The notes under the pieces are model-generated. The model searched no databases. It was given only the letters and a program-made list of their open reading frames with translations, and was not told the DNA's origin. Below, piece after piece: positions 33,151 through 41,448 of a stretch of 64,000 nt of DNA (the stretch's first letter is position 1; every line of letters starts with the position of its first letter). The position numbers and the translations under genes were made by a program. Source of the DNA: Ignavibacteriales bacterium (GTDB taxonomy: Bacteria > Bacteroidota > Ignavibacteria > UBA10030); NCBI GenBank assembly GCA_026390595.1, contig JAPLFQ010000008.1, positions 1 to 64,000 of the forward strand, given 5' to 3'.

Positions 33151-36144
33151 TCAAAATTCAATGGAAATGCCGACATAGAATGCCCGCGGTGAATTGTCAT
33201 ACAGCATGAACGAGTGATCCTCGGCGAAGGCGCTGCCGAAATTCTGATCATCCCAGTACAATACTCCCTGAGCCGGATCATTGAATGCATACTGTGTGTA
33301 TCGTCTCGTCGCATCGTTCTGGTCGATCTTGTTCGCCGTGCTGAAGAGATAGTTGTAGTTGTAGATCTTATCATTGAAAACATTGAAGATCTCAACGTAG
33401 AACGTGGCGGGCATTCCGAAGAAGTTTTTGAGAGCCTTCGACACCCGCATATTGGTATTGTATTCGGCCGGCGACCGGAGCCCGTTCACTTCATTTGCGT
33501 TGTTTGCCGACGTGTACGGCCTGCCGCTGCGGGCAAACGAATTGAGCGACACCACGAAATTATCGAACGGATAAATCCCCCAGATTTGTGGCCCAAATTG
33601 GTCTCGCGTGACATACGCGAGATTGAGAATAAGATTGTGCGTACGGTCAAAGTTGAGGAGCACGTCTTTGATCGGAACTTTGGAGACGGCATCCGTCGAG
33701 ATCTTGCCTGAAAGGTCCTTGGTGATCGAAACCGGAGCGTTCGAGGCGGACGAGCTCTTGCCCGTCGCGACGCTGAACTGATAGTTCAGGGATCCCGTGA
33801 GAGCTCCTCTCCTGTTGGAGAGTTGAACACGGAACCCGCGCACATCGGCGTAGTCCCGGTTGAAGTACGAAAAATAGCTCGTGCCGGTGGAGAGATTCGT
33901 AAAGACTGCCTGGTCAATCAGGTCTTTGATGTCTTTGTAGTATCCGCTCACATCGAGCGTGAATCCCTGCCCCAACCCCTGCATGACTCCGATGTCGTAC
34001 TGAGCCGTCACCTGCGGCAGAAGCCGGGGATTCCCCAGGCTGGACACCGACGGGGAGGAAGGCGGCGGGGGCATCTTCTGGTTCGTCCCGAGCACGTTCT
34101 GGAATGACGGGCGCTGCATGAACGTTCCATAATTCAAATGAAACACCGTTGTAGTCGAGACGGGGAACGAAACGCCCACGCGCGGCTGCAACCGTCCAAT
34201 GGGCTTTGCGGTCGTTTTCGGCGCAGCATCGGCGCTGTAGTTCAGCGTCGGATTGCCGGCTTCGTCCGGGATCACAAACGGATCGAACTGATTGGAGTAG
34301 TAATCGTTGTTCGAATTCCACACATCCCATCGCAATCCAACATTTGCGATCATTCCCTGGAATTCCATCTTGTCCTGCAGATACAAGGCCGCCTCGTACG
34401 GATTGCCCGAGAACTTGGTCAACCGGATGCTCCCCTTTGATGCTATCTGGGAAATATCGTTGACGGCCAGGTCATAGTAGTTGGCCTGAATTCCACCGTT
34501 GACAAGATGCGAGTTGGTAATTTGGCTCGTCATCGATGCGTCCAACGAAACCGTCGTGGTCTTCCTGTCGAAGAAATTGCTGTTGTTGTTGCCGAGGTAG
34601 AAGAACGTCTTCCCGGTCATGTTCTGGTAGAACATGAAATTCATGGCCCGGGAAATGATGGCCGTTCCGGTCTCCATGTTTCGCACTGCATCCGTGATCA
34701 CGTCGTAGTACGGTGAACTGCCCAAACGGTACGCCGTGTGGAGGGCATTGAGTTTTACCTCGTAGAACGTCCTCGGGCTGATGGCATGCGTGAACCGTGC
34801 TCCAAACTGCGCGTTCGCCTTTTGCTCATAGGAAATCCCCAAAATCCGATCCCATACCCATTGATAGAATCCTGTTCCGCCCCCGAGGATGTTTGTGGAT
34901 TCATACTGATATCCGCCGCTCAACCTGAGTGTTTTGCCAGAGCCGAGGTCAAATGTAAAATTCCCCATCAATTGGTACTGTTTGTTCGGCTCTTCGGTCG
35001 GGACAACGGCATTTTCGACATTGGACCGGAGTGCAAGGAACATCGTCACTCCCTGAGCGAGAGGTCCACCGGCGGCACCCTCCACGCTGTAATCGATTTG
35101 CGATGTCCAATAGTTCTTGTTCAGATCTCTCGACGTCGCGCTCTGCCATAACAACTTGGAGAACTGCAGCATCAGCGTTGAATCACCGCCGAACGCTGTG
35201 GGCGTCCACCCGACGATAGGTTTGTTTCCGGTTGATGCGTCACCGTATTTCCAGAAATTCGGATCGGCGAGCTTCTGAAGGTATGGCTGCGCGCTCTGGT
35301 CGTACACACTCGGACCAAAGTACTTCAACCCGGGCGCACGTCCCCGTACTTCAAGCCTTGTTCTCCACTGGTCTGGTTTACCTTCTTTCATGGTAATGTT
35401 CACCACGCCTGATTGGGCGTTTCCGTATTGGGCACCAAATCCGCTCGTGATGACTTCCACTTCTTCGACTGCACTCAGGATTGGTCTGAACGCTGCTGTC
35501 GCGTCGTATGGGTTTGTGATTCCCATACCTTGCAGCATATAGTACTCTTCATTCGCACGGCCGCCGCGGAAGTGCCCATCCGTCACATCGGCAGCCAGGC
35601 CAATGACGTCACCGATATCCCTCATGCCGGCCAGGCTTTGCACGTCTTCAGGGCGTATGACCGTGCTCGTGGATGTCTTCTCCGGCTGCACATCCGGACG
35701 GGTGGCCTCGATGACTACTTCGTTCTGGATCAGTTCGGTCAGTTTTAGTTTGAAATCCACCACCGTTGTTCTGCCGGAATTCACGATGACGCCCCCCTGC
35801 ATTATCCTCTTATAGCCGATCACCGATGTCTGCACATCGTATTTTCCCGGTGGGACATTGAGTATGAAGTACGTGCCATCGGCATCGGTGGAAGCTCCCA
35901 TCACCGTGCCAACGACGATGACGTTGCAGCCCGGCAACGGTTCGCCTGTTGCATCGTCCATCACCTTGCCCGAAATCTTACCGCCGCTCTGGGCTAACAG
36001 CGAGCCGGCTGCCAGCAGCATCAGAACGAAGATGCCGAGAGCAATCCGGGCTTTCAGCCGCGAAGGATGAACACCTTGCCATTCAAGGCCCGGCATGGGA
36101 AGCATCCTGCAGCCCGCGGTTCGCGAGGAAACACTGGTTGTCAT
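33151..36144 (-). CDS. TonB-dependent receptor for pectin-derived oligosaccharides (putative)
   Basis: A 997-residue outer-membrane importer. ATG 36144 has AAAGGA six bases upstream. A long N-region precedes the signal helix 'ARIALGIFVLMLLAAGSLLA', then a carboxypeptidase-like domain (ISGKVMDDATGEPLPGCNVI), the plug ('VITSGFGAQYGNAQSGVVNI') and a long barrel ending RAFYVGISIEF with the C-terminal aromatic. It follows a GH28 gene and precedes a large secreted protein and two outer-membrane protein genes, so its cargo is probably oligogalacturonides (inference). There is no SusD homologue next to it. Confidence 0.9.
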   Translation of the reverse strand: MTTSVSSRTAGCRMLPMPGLEWQGVHPSRLKARIALGIFVLMLLAAGSLLAQSGGKISGKVMDDATGEPLPGCNVIVVGTVMGASTDADGTYFILNVPPGKYDVQTSVIGYKRIMQGGVIVNSGRTTVVDFKLKLTELIQNEVVIEATRPDVQPEKTSTSTVIRPEDVQSLAGMRDIGDVIGLAADVTDGHFRGGRANEEYYMLQGMGITNPYDATAAFRPILSAVEEVEVITSGFGAQYGNAQSGVVNITMKEGKPDQWRTRLEVRGRAPGLKYFGPSVYDQSAQPYLQKLADPNFWKYGDASTGNKPIVGWTPTAFGGDSTLMLQFSKLLWQSATSRDLNKNYWTSQIDYSVEGAAGGPLAQGVTMFLALRSNVENAVVPTEEPNKQYQLMGNFTFDLGSGKTLRLSGGYQYESTNILGGGTGFYQWVWDRILGISYEQKANAQFGARFTHAISPRTFYEVKLNALHTAYRLGSSPYYDVITDAVRNMETGTAIISRAMNFMFYQNMTGKTFFYLGNNNSNFFDRKTTTVSLDASMTSQITNSHLVNGGIQANYYDLAVNDISQIASKGSIRLTKFSGNPYEAALYLQDKMEFQGMIANVGLRWDVWNSNNDYYSNQFDPFVIPDEAGNPTLNYSADAAPKTTAKPIGRLQPRVGVSFPVSTTTVFHLNYGTFMQRPSFQNVLGTNQKMPPPPSSPSVSSLGNPRLLPQVTAQYDIGVMQGLGQGFTLDVSGYYKDIKDLIDQAVFTNLSTGTSYFSYFNRDYADVRGFRVQLSNRRGALTGSLNYQFSVATGKSSSASNAPVSITKDLSGKISTDAVSKVPIKDVLLNFDRTHNLILNLAYVTRDQFGPQIWGIYPFDNFVVSLNSFARSGRPYTSANNANEVNGLRSPAEYNTNMRVSKALKNFFGMPATFYVEIFNVFNDKIYNYNYLFSTANKIDQNDATRRYTQYAFNDPAQGVLYWDDQNFGSAFAEDHSFMLYDNSPRAFYVGISIEF

Positions 36145-36226
36145 GTGAGATCCTTTCACTTAATGAACTGAATCTGTTCCGCTTTCAATACTGCTGCCGT
36201 ATACCTGCTCGCTCAGCCTCAATCAT

Positions 36227-37636
36227 TCACTGTACTTTTTCCGAAGCTTTCCGAAACGTCGTCTTCACATTTATCAGGCTGAGGTCCTTCACATTATCGA
36301 GGACATCCGCTTCCGCCACGTTGTTGAATGTGCAGTTTTCGATGTGAATTCCCGTCGCTGGTGATCGATCATAGGCGCGGATCCACACGCCAAACTGGCT
36401 CTTGCTGCACTCCACGTTTCGTACGTCAACGTTCCGGACAATGGGTGTGAAATTCCCCTTATCGCCCTCTTCATAATAGAAATCGATTTTCACCACCGCT
36501 TCAGCAACCTGCCCTATCTTCACGTTGCGCATAAACACGTTTTCGATCACGCCGCCCCGGACTGCGTTGGTCTTGATCCTGAGCCCCCTGTCGAGGTTCG
36601 GACTATCCATTGCGCACTCTTCGGCAAACACGTTCCGTACACTTCCGCTCACTTCGCTCCCTATGACAACACCGCCGTGACCGTTACGCATGGTGCATCC
36701 CTGAATAATAATATTCTGGCAAGCCACATTGACGCGCCTCCCATCACTGTTCCGGCCTGACTTGATCGCGATGCAATCGTCGCCCGTGTTAAAAAAGCAG
36801 TTCTTGATGAGAACGTCCGTGCACGATTCCGGATCACAGCCGTCATTGTTCGGCCCCTGTCCTTCTGTTGTCACATTGATGACTGAAACATTCTTGCAGA
36901 GAGCGGGATTGAGAAACCACATCGGAGAGTTTTTGAATGTGACGCCCTCGACGAGGACATTCTTGCACCGGTACGGCTGGAAGAAATTTGGCCGCAAATA
37001 CGATCCCTCACCGAAAACCCGGTCTTTGACAGGGATGTTCTTCTCTCCCATATCCAGGAGCTTCTTTCTTGCTTCGTTCTGGTTCTGCTTCCCTGCTCCC
37101 GCCTGCCGGTTTCCTTTCCAGGACCACCAGTTGTCATCCGATCCTTGTGCATCGAGTGTCCCCTCCCCCGTAACTGCAATATTGTTTTGCTCGAACGCGT
37201 AGATGAGTGCGGAATAATTCATGCACTCAGTCCCTTCCCACCGCGTAAAGACGACAGGAAGATACAGTTTCGGATCAGTGCTGAACCGTATGGTAGCGTC
37301 TTTGGAGACATACAGGTTGACGTTGCTCTTCAGATGGATTGCGCCTGTGATAAACACGCCCGCCGGCACTACAACCCTGCCCCCGCCTGCCTTGTTGCAT
37401 GTAGTGATTGCATCGGCAAACGCCTTGCTGCAATCGGTTTTTCCGTCAGCGACAGCGCCAAACGTCGTCACATCAAAATCTCTTTTCGGAAACGACGGGG
37501 GTACGATCCGTTTCAGAATCGATGGTAAGACACTCCAGCCCTGGCTGCCAGAAGTTTCCTGTCCGGCTTGCGATGATGCAAGACATAAGAAGAAGAGGAA
37601 TAGTCCAACGGTGAATTTGCTGCGTGAGGAGTTCAT
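36227..37636 (-). CDS. GH28 polygalacturonase, exported
   Basis: A 469-residue right-handed beta-helix enzyme hydrolysing alpha-1,4-galacturonosyl or related pectin linkages. Signal peptide NSSRSKFTVGLFLFFLCLAS. The four GH28 hallmarks are present: GPNNDGCDPESC (NxD), TGDDCIAIKSG (catalytic DD), NGHGGVVIGSE (GHG) and RGLRIKTN (RIK). ATG 37636 is preceded by AAAGG; ATG 37654 is not. It is the first gene of the operon with the TonB receptor. An exo-acting galacturonase is likely because the substrate-entry insert (HWW-like 'DNWWSWKGNRQAG') is long; this is inference. Confidence 0.95.
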   Translation of the reverse strand: MNSSRSKFTVGLFLFFLCLASSQAGQETSGSQGWSVLPSILKRIVPPSFPKRDFDVTTFGAVADGKTDCSKAFADAITTCNKAGGGRVVVPAGVFITGAIHLKSNVNLYVSKDATIRFSTDPKLYLPVVFTRWEGTECMNYSALIYAFEQNNIAVTGEGTLDAQGSDDNWWSWKGNRQAGAGKQNQNEARKKLLDMGEKNIPVKDRVFGEGSYLRPNFFQPYRCKNVLVEGVTFKNSPMWFLNPALCKNVSVINVTTEGQGPNNDGCDPESCTDVLIKNCFFNTGDDCIAIKSGRNSDGRRVNVACQNIIIQGCTMRNGHGGVVIGSEVSGSVRNVFAEECAMDSPNLDRGLRIKTNAVRGGVIENVFMRNVKIGQVAEAVVKIDFYYEEGDKGNFTPIVRNVDVRNVECSKSQFGVWIRAYDRSPATGIHIENCTFNNVAEADVLDNVKDLSLINVKTTFRKASEKVQ

Positions 37637-37695
37637 GTGCGCCTTTGTGTGCATTGGTATAATGGAGTATTCTTGCTGATCCCAACCATTCGTGG

Positions 37696-37844
37696 CAATC
37701 TGTACTGATCCGCGTCAATCCGTGGTGAATTGCTTTTCAACAGCAACCACGGATCTACACAGAAAACCACGGATCAGAAACAACTGTTGTTCTTGTCGAT
37801 CTAATCATCCGTTACAATCCGTACGAACCCGCGCCAATCCGTGG
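37696..37844. repeat. Dispersed 'CAATCCGTGG' repeat cluster
   Basis: Two 30-bp direct repeats, at 37696-37725 and 37815-37844, both ending CAATCCGTGG, match at about 25 of 30 positions. Between them two inverted copies of CCACGGATC (about 37747 and 37770) make the whole interval palindromic. It lies between the GH28 and alpha/beta-hydrolase genes, is non-coding and is not followed by T-runs. Confidence 0.7.
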
Positions 37845-37855
37845 CTATCTTTCTC

Positions 37856-38722
37856 TCAGTTGATCAAACCGCGTACTCTGAGCCACACAATCAGATCTTT
37901 CGTCCACGGAAGCGTATTGGCAAAGGGAGACTTGTCACCCAGTCCGAGACCGTGCCTTCCATGTTCGTAGACATGAAGATCGAAGGGGACCTTGTTCTCC
38001 TCCAGCGCCTTCGCGAACTCAAGGGTGTTCTTCACGCTGACGGCACTGTCTTCGTATGTATGCCACAGAAAGCATGGGGGAGTCGCCGCCGTAACCTGGA
38101 GTTCATTTGAATACAGCTTCACCAGTGCTGCTGACGGAGTGAGTCCGAGAAACTGCTCACGCGAAATCTTGTGGCTGATCGGCCCCATCGAGATGACCGG
38201 ATAACAAAGAATTCCGAAATCGGGACGCGAACTGACGCGCTCAATGGAATCCGGGGAAGATCGGTCTCCATCGTCGAAATGTGTCATCATCGTTGATGCG
38301 AGATGTCCGCCTGCAGAAGACCCCATGATACCGATCTTCTTTGGATCGACTTTCCATGCACGCGCCTGGGAACGGACCATCCGGATTGCCCGTGCGGCAT
38401 CTGCAGTGATATCGGGATATTTGTAGCCGCCTCCGCCATGACGGTACTTCAGGACAAACGACGTGATCCCGTGCGAGGCCAGGAACCGCGCATAGTCTTC
38501 TCCTTCATGCTTTGCAAGGCCTCTGTACGCTCCTCCCGGACAGATAATGATTGCAGCACCGTTTGGTTTTTCCGAATCCGGGAGATACAGTGTCAGCGTC
38601 GGGTTGTCCTTGTCAGCTTTGTCTGCCAGCAGCGGCCAAAGGTTGATCGGTTGTTGAGCCGAGCTGCGTGAAAACGCGACGCAAAACACGAGGGCGAGCA
38701 CTCCGAAGTGCGTGAAGTTCAC
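37856..38722 (-). CDS. Exported alpha/beta-hydrolase (acetylesterase/xylanase-esterase-like)
   Basis: A 288-residue secreted esterase from a GTG start with AAAGGA five bases upstream. Oxyanion loop CPGGAY at residues 61-66, nucleophile elbow GSSAGG with Ser136, Asp-His near the C-terminus ('DLHVYEHGRHGLGLG'). This is the dienelactone hydrolase/acetyl-esterase layout found with pectin and xylan enzymes. Likely role: removing acetyl or other acyl groups from pectic sugars. Next gene of the run is a CE8-like enzyme. Confidence 0.85.
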   Translation of the reverse strand: MNFTHFGVLALVFCVAFSRSSAQQPINLWPLLADKADKDNPTLTLYLPDSEKPNGAAIIICPGGAYRGLAKHEGEDYARFLASHGITSFVLKYRHGGGGYKYPDITADAARAIRMVRSQARAWKVDPKKIGIMGSSAGGHLASTMMTHFDDGDRSSPDSIERVSSRPDFGILCYPVISMGPISHKISREQFLGLTPSAALVKLYSNELQVTAATPPCFLWHTYEDSAVSVKNTLEFAKALEENKVPFDLHVYEHGRHGLGLGDKSPFANTLPWTKDLIVWLRVRGLIN

Positions 38723-38789
38723 GGGGATCCTTTGGGTTTGTTAGATGTCAAGGAATCTTGGATAATCGCCAATTGGTAATTTTGTGCTG

Positions 38790-40046
38790 CTAACGAGTGG
38801 TAAAGTGCCACAAAGGGCCTTTGACCGTATCCCGACCCACGATCTCATCAATGCGCCAGTAGTATCGTGTGTTCGGCTCAAGGGCACCGACCTTGAAGCT
38901 CCGCTCCGATTGTATGGCCACTCTCTCTGGATTTGTTTCTTTGCTGAAATAGGCAAGACTGGCGCCTGAATTTCGTGAAGGGACCCAGGATATTTCTACT
39001 TGTGTTGTCGGAACGCTATAGGAAGCGTTGCGCGGTTCTGGCTGCGACACACACGGGAGCACCGACGGCATTGTCCCTTCCGGGTCCCATTTGCCGGCAA
39101 ACGTCCAGCGCGCCGAGATTTGATCTGCTTTCGGTGAGCCCTCGGCTTCAGTCAGGTTGTCCGCAAACCAGTCGTAGTCTCCCCCTTCACGGTGACAATT
39201 GTAGAAGTAATGGCGCGCTCCCCATTTCCAGACATCGGCATTCGGAGAGACCGGGAGGTAAATCGGCTTGTCAGCCATGGAGCGTGAAAAAATGCAATCA
39301 AGCAGATAGATCTGGGCATCCCGATGATGCCTTCCAAGAGGAAAGTTCGGCACTCCGTCGAAGCTCGAATACCGGATGACAAATTTCTGGTCCTTGTCGA
39401 ACCTCCCGTCATGCCAGATGCTTGCGCTAAGGTTATGGCCGAAGAATTTGCTGTCGGTTATGTAGCACCAACCTCTCGGACAGACATAATCGACGTGACC
39501 TTCGAAGTAGCAATTGGCGTGATAGTACAGTCCGTTGGCGCGGTTCCACAAGCTCACCGTATCATTGCCGTCAGCAATGACATTGCAGTAGAGGATCATC
39601 ACACGAGTCCCGTTTCCCCTGATCGCAAACTGATGTGCGGCCGTGTGATAGAGAGAGCCATAGTTGTTGTAGATCGTCATGTTGGCCAGGACGATATCAG
39701 TCGCGAGTGAATCGATGTTGACAACACCGGAGCCCCAGTCACTGCCATTATGGGCCTTCGTCCAGTTTTCTCGAAGCTCCGCATAGACGATCCGCGTGCT
39801 GTCACGATCTTCACCGACAAGCGTGACGAAGCTTCTCTCGATGAACACTTTCTCGTGATACGTCCCCTTCTTGATTAACACAATCACCGGGATCGAGTTG
39901 TTTTTCGGAATCGAGTTCAGCGCATCCTGGATCGTCCGGAACATCCCGCTTCCATCAGCAGCAACGATAATCTGCGCGCGCTCACCGGCAGTTGCAATGG
40001 CGATTCCGTACAGAAGCACAATGAAGAGCTTTGTCACGCGTCTCAT
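38790..40046 (-). CDS. CE8 pectinesterase-like protein with atypical active site plus fibronectin-type domain
   Basis: A 418-residue exported beta-helix protein. CE8 landmarks: GTYHEKV (residues 61-67), Gln139 in AAHQFAIRGNG, Asp162 in GNDTVSLW, Asp186 in EGHVDYVCP and Arg239 in LGRHHRDA. The usual QDT is NDT (Gln to Asn161) and the usual LGRPW lacks its Trp. The catalytic Asp pair and Arg remain. About residues 335-418 form a fibronectin III-like domain (VEISWVPSRNSGASL ... NTRYYWRIDEI). It may be a pectin methylesterase with altered specificity, or a binding relative. Signal peptide present; AGGA precedes the ATG. Confidence 0.82.
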   Translation of the reverse strand: MRRVTKLFIVLLYGIAIATAGERAQIIVAADGSGMFRTIQDALNSIPKNNSIPVIVLIKKGTYHEKVFIERSFVTLVGEDRDSTRIVYAELRENWTKAHNGSDWGSGVVNIDSLATDIVLANMTIYNNYGSLYHTAAHQFAIRGNGTRVMILYCNVIADGNDTVSLWNRANGLYYHANCYFEGHVDYVCPRGWCYITDSKFFGHNLSASIWHDGRFDKDQKFVIRYSSFDGVPNFPLGRHHRDAQIYLLDCIFSRSMADKPIYLPVSPNADVWKWGARHYFYNCHREGGDYDWFADNLTEAEGSPKADQISARWTFAGKWDPEGTMPSVLPCVSQPEPRNASYSVPTTQVEISWVPSRNSGASLAYFSKETNPERVAIQSERSFKVGALEPNTRYYWRIDEIVGRDTVKGPLWHFTTR

Positions 40047-40063
40047 GAGAGGTCCTGGCCGGT

Positions 40064-41428
40064 TCAGCTTGGTTTCTTTGCCTGAGGAACGATGTCCGAC
40101 AGATCAGCAATACGGATCGTCTTGCCGAAATCGATACTATTGCGAGCCGCCACACCTATGAGAACAGCCATGGCACCATCCCGCACGTTCGCCGCCTGCT
40201 GCAAGGTATCGGGAGCAGCAGGATTGCGGAATATTTTATCTTTCATCAGCGGGTCGCCGCCGTAGTGATCCGCTTCGATGCGCGGGAGCTTGAGAAATTC
40301 CGCTTTGCCGAAACTGTCGGTAATGTGTATCTCATCGAAATTCTCCATCGGCCAGGGCTGTTTCTCGTGCATCCAGAAATCCATCCGGCCTTTCGTTCCG
40401 TTGAAGGCGATACGAAATCCTTCGTAGGGCGAATAGGTGGTGAGGGAATAGCTCACCTGGACTTTGTTTGCGTACCTGATTTGTACCGCCATTTTGTCGA
40501 AAATGTCAATGTCCTCCTTCCACACGCATCCATCGCGGGTGTAACCGTCATACTTCTCATTATCAGCATAGAGTTGCATCAGCCGTTTGTCCTTCGTGAG
40601 GTCAAAAAAGAACTTACATTTGTCCTTGTGGGGACACGGACGGCAATGCGTGTGGCGGAACTCGTGATTCTTCCCGTAGAATTCAAGTGCACCGAACGCG
40701 TGTACTTCTTCCGGATCGGAATCGATCCACCAGTTTAGAAGATCGAAATGATGTGATGCCTTGTGATTCAGGAGCGTTCCTGAACTCTCCCGCAGGCGGT
40801 GCCAGCGGCGGAAGTAGTCTGCCCCATGATACACGTCCAGGTACCAGTGAAAATCGACCGATGTAATGCGTCCAACCCGTTCCTGCATGAGCAGTTCTTT
40901 GATCTTTCCTGCCGTGGGCGGGTACCGATAGTTGTGCGCCATGATCAGTTTGTTCTGCGATTTTCTCGCCGCGTCGAGGATGACCTTGAGCTTCTGCTCA
41001 TTCGTCGTCATCGGTTTCTCGGTGATCACATCACAGCCCATTTCAAGAGCTTTCGCGATGAACGTGTGGTGCGTCCCATCAACCGTCGTCACGATGACCG
41101 TCTCGGGTTTGGTCTTCGTGATCATTTCCTCGAAGTTCGTGAATGTGGGGCAGGAGGCGTTGAGCATTTTCTTTGCTGTCTCGGCACGCCCCGGGTTGAT
41201 ATCGCACAGGCCTACAAACTCGACAAGGTCTCCATAGTCTTTCAGGACGCTTGTTCCCCACATCCCGGTTCCGCGATGGCCCGTACCAACCATGGCGAGC
41301 CGTCGTTTCGGCGCGAACGGCTGTGACAACGTGATCGAGGGCATCTGATTCAGAATGACAGCTCCTGCTGCGGCAGTTGCCGTTGATGCGACAAATTTTC
41401 TCCGAGTCAACATGTTGTCGGAATCCAT
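40064..41428 (-). CDS. Tat-exported Gfo/Idh/MocA-family oxidoreductase
   Basis: A 454-residue protein with a Tat signal (LTRRKFVASTATAAAGAVIL), Rossmann motif 'RLAMVGTGHRGTGMWG', and the sugar-binding EKPMTTN motif (VITEKP) of the Gfo/Idh/MocA family. These use tightly bound NAD(P) on sugar substrates; Tat export means it folds with cofactor before reaching the periplasm. GGGAGG seven bases before ATG 41428 fixes the start. A cysteine cluster 'THCRPCPHKDKCKFFFDLTK' is unusual for the core family and could bind metal. It probably acts on a pectin-derived sugar or glycoside. Confidence 0.9.
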   Translation of the reverse strand: MDSDNMLTRRKFVASTATAAAGAVILNQMPSITLSQPFAPKRRLAMVGTGHRGTGMWGTSVLKDYGDLVEFVGLCDINPGRAETAKKMLNASCPTFTNFEEMITKTKPETVIVTTVDGTHHTFIAKALEMGCDVITEKPMTTNEQKLKVILDAARKSQNKLIMAHNYRYPPTAGKIKELLMQERVGRITSVDFHWYLDVYHGADYFRRWHRLRESSGTLLNHKASHHFDLLNWWIDSDPEEVHAFGALEFYGKNHEFRHTHCRPCPHKDKCKFFFDLTKDKRLMQLYADNEKYDGYTRDGCVWKEDIDIFDKMAVQIRYANKVQVSYSLTTYSPYEGFRIAFNGTKGRMDFWMHEKQPWPMENFDEIHITDSFGKAEFLKLPRIEADHYGGDPLMKDKIFRNPAAPDTLQQAANVRDGAMAVLIGVAARNSIDFGKTIRIADLSDIVPQAKKPS

Positions 41429-41448
41429 TGCAAATCCTCCCTGAGATT

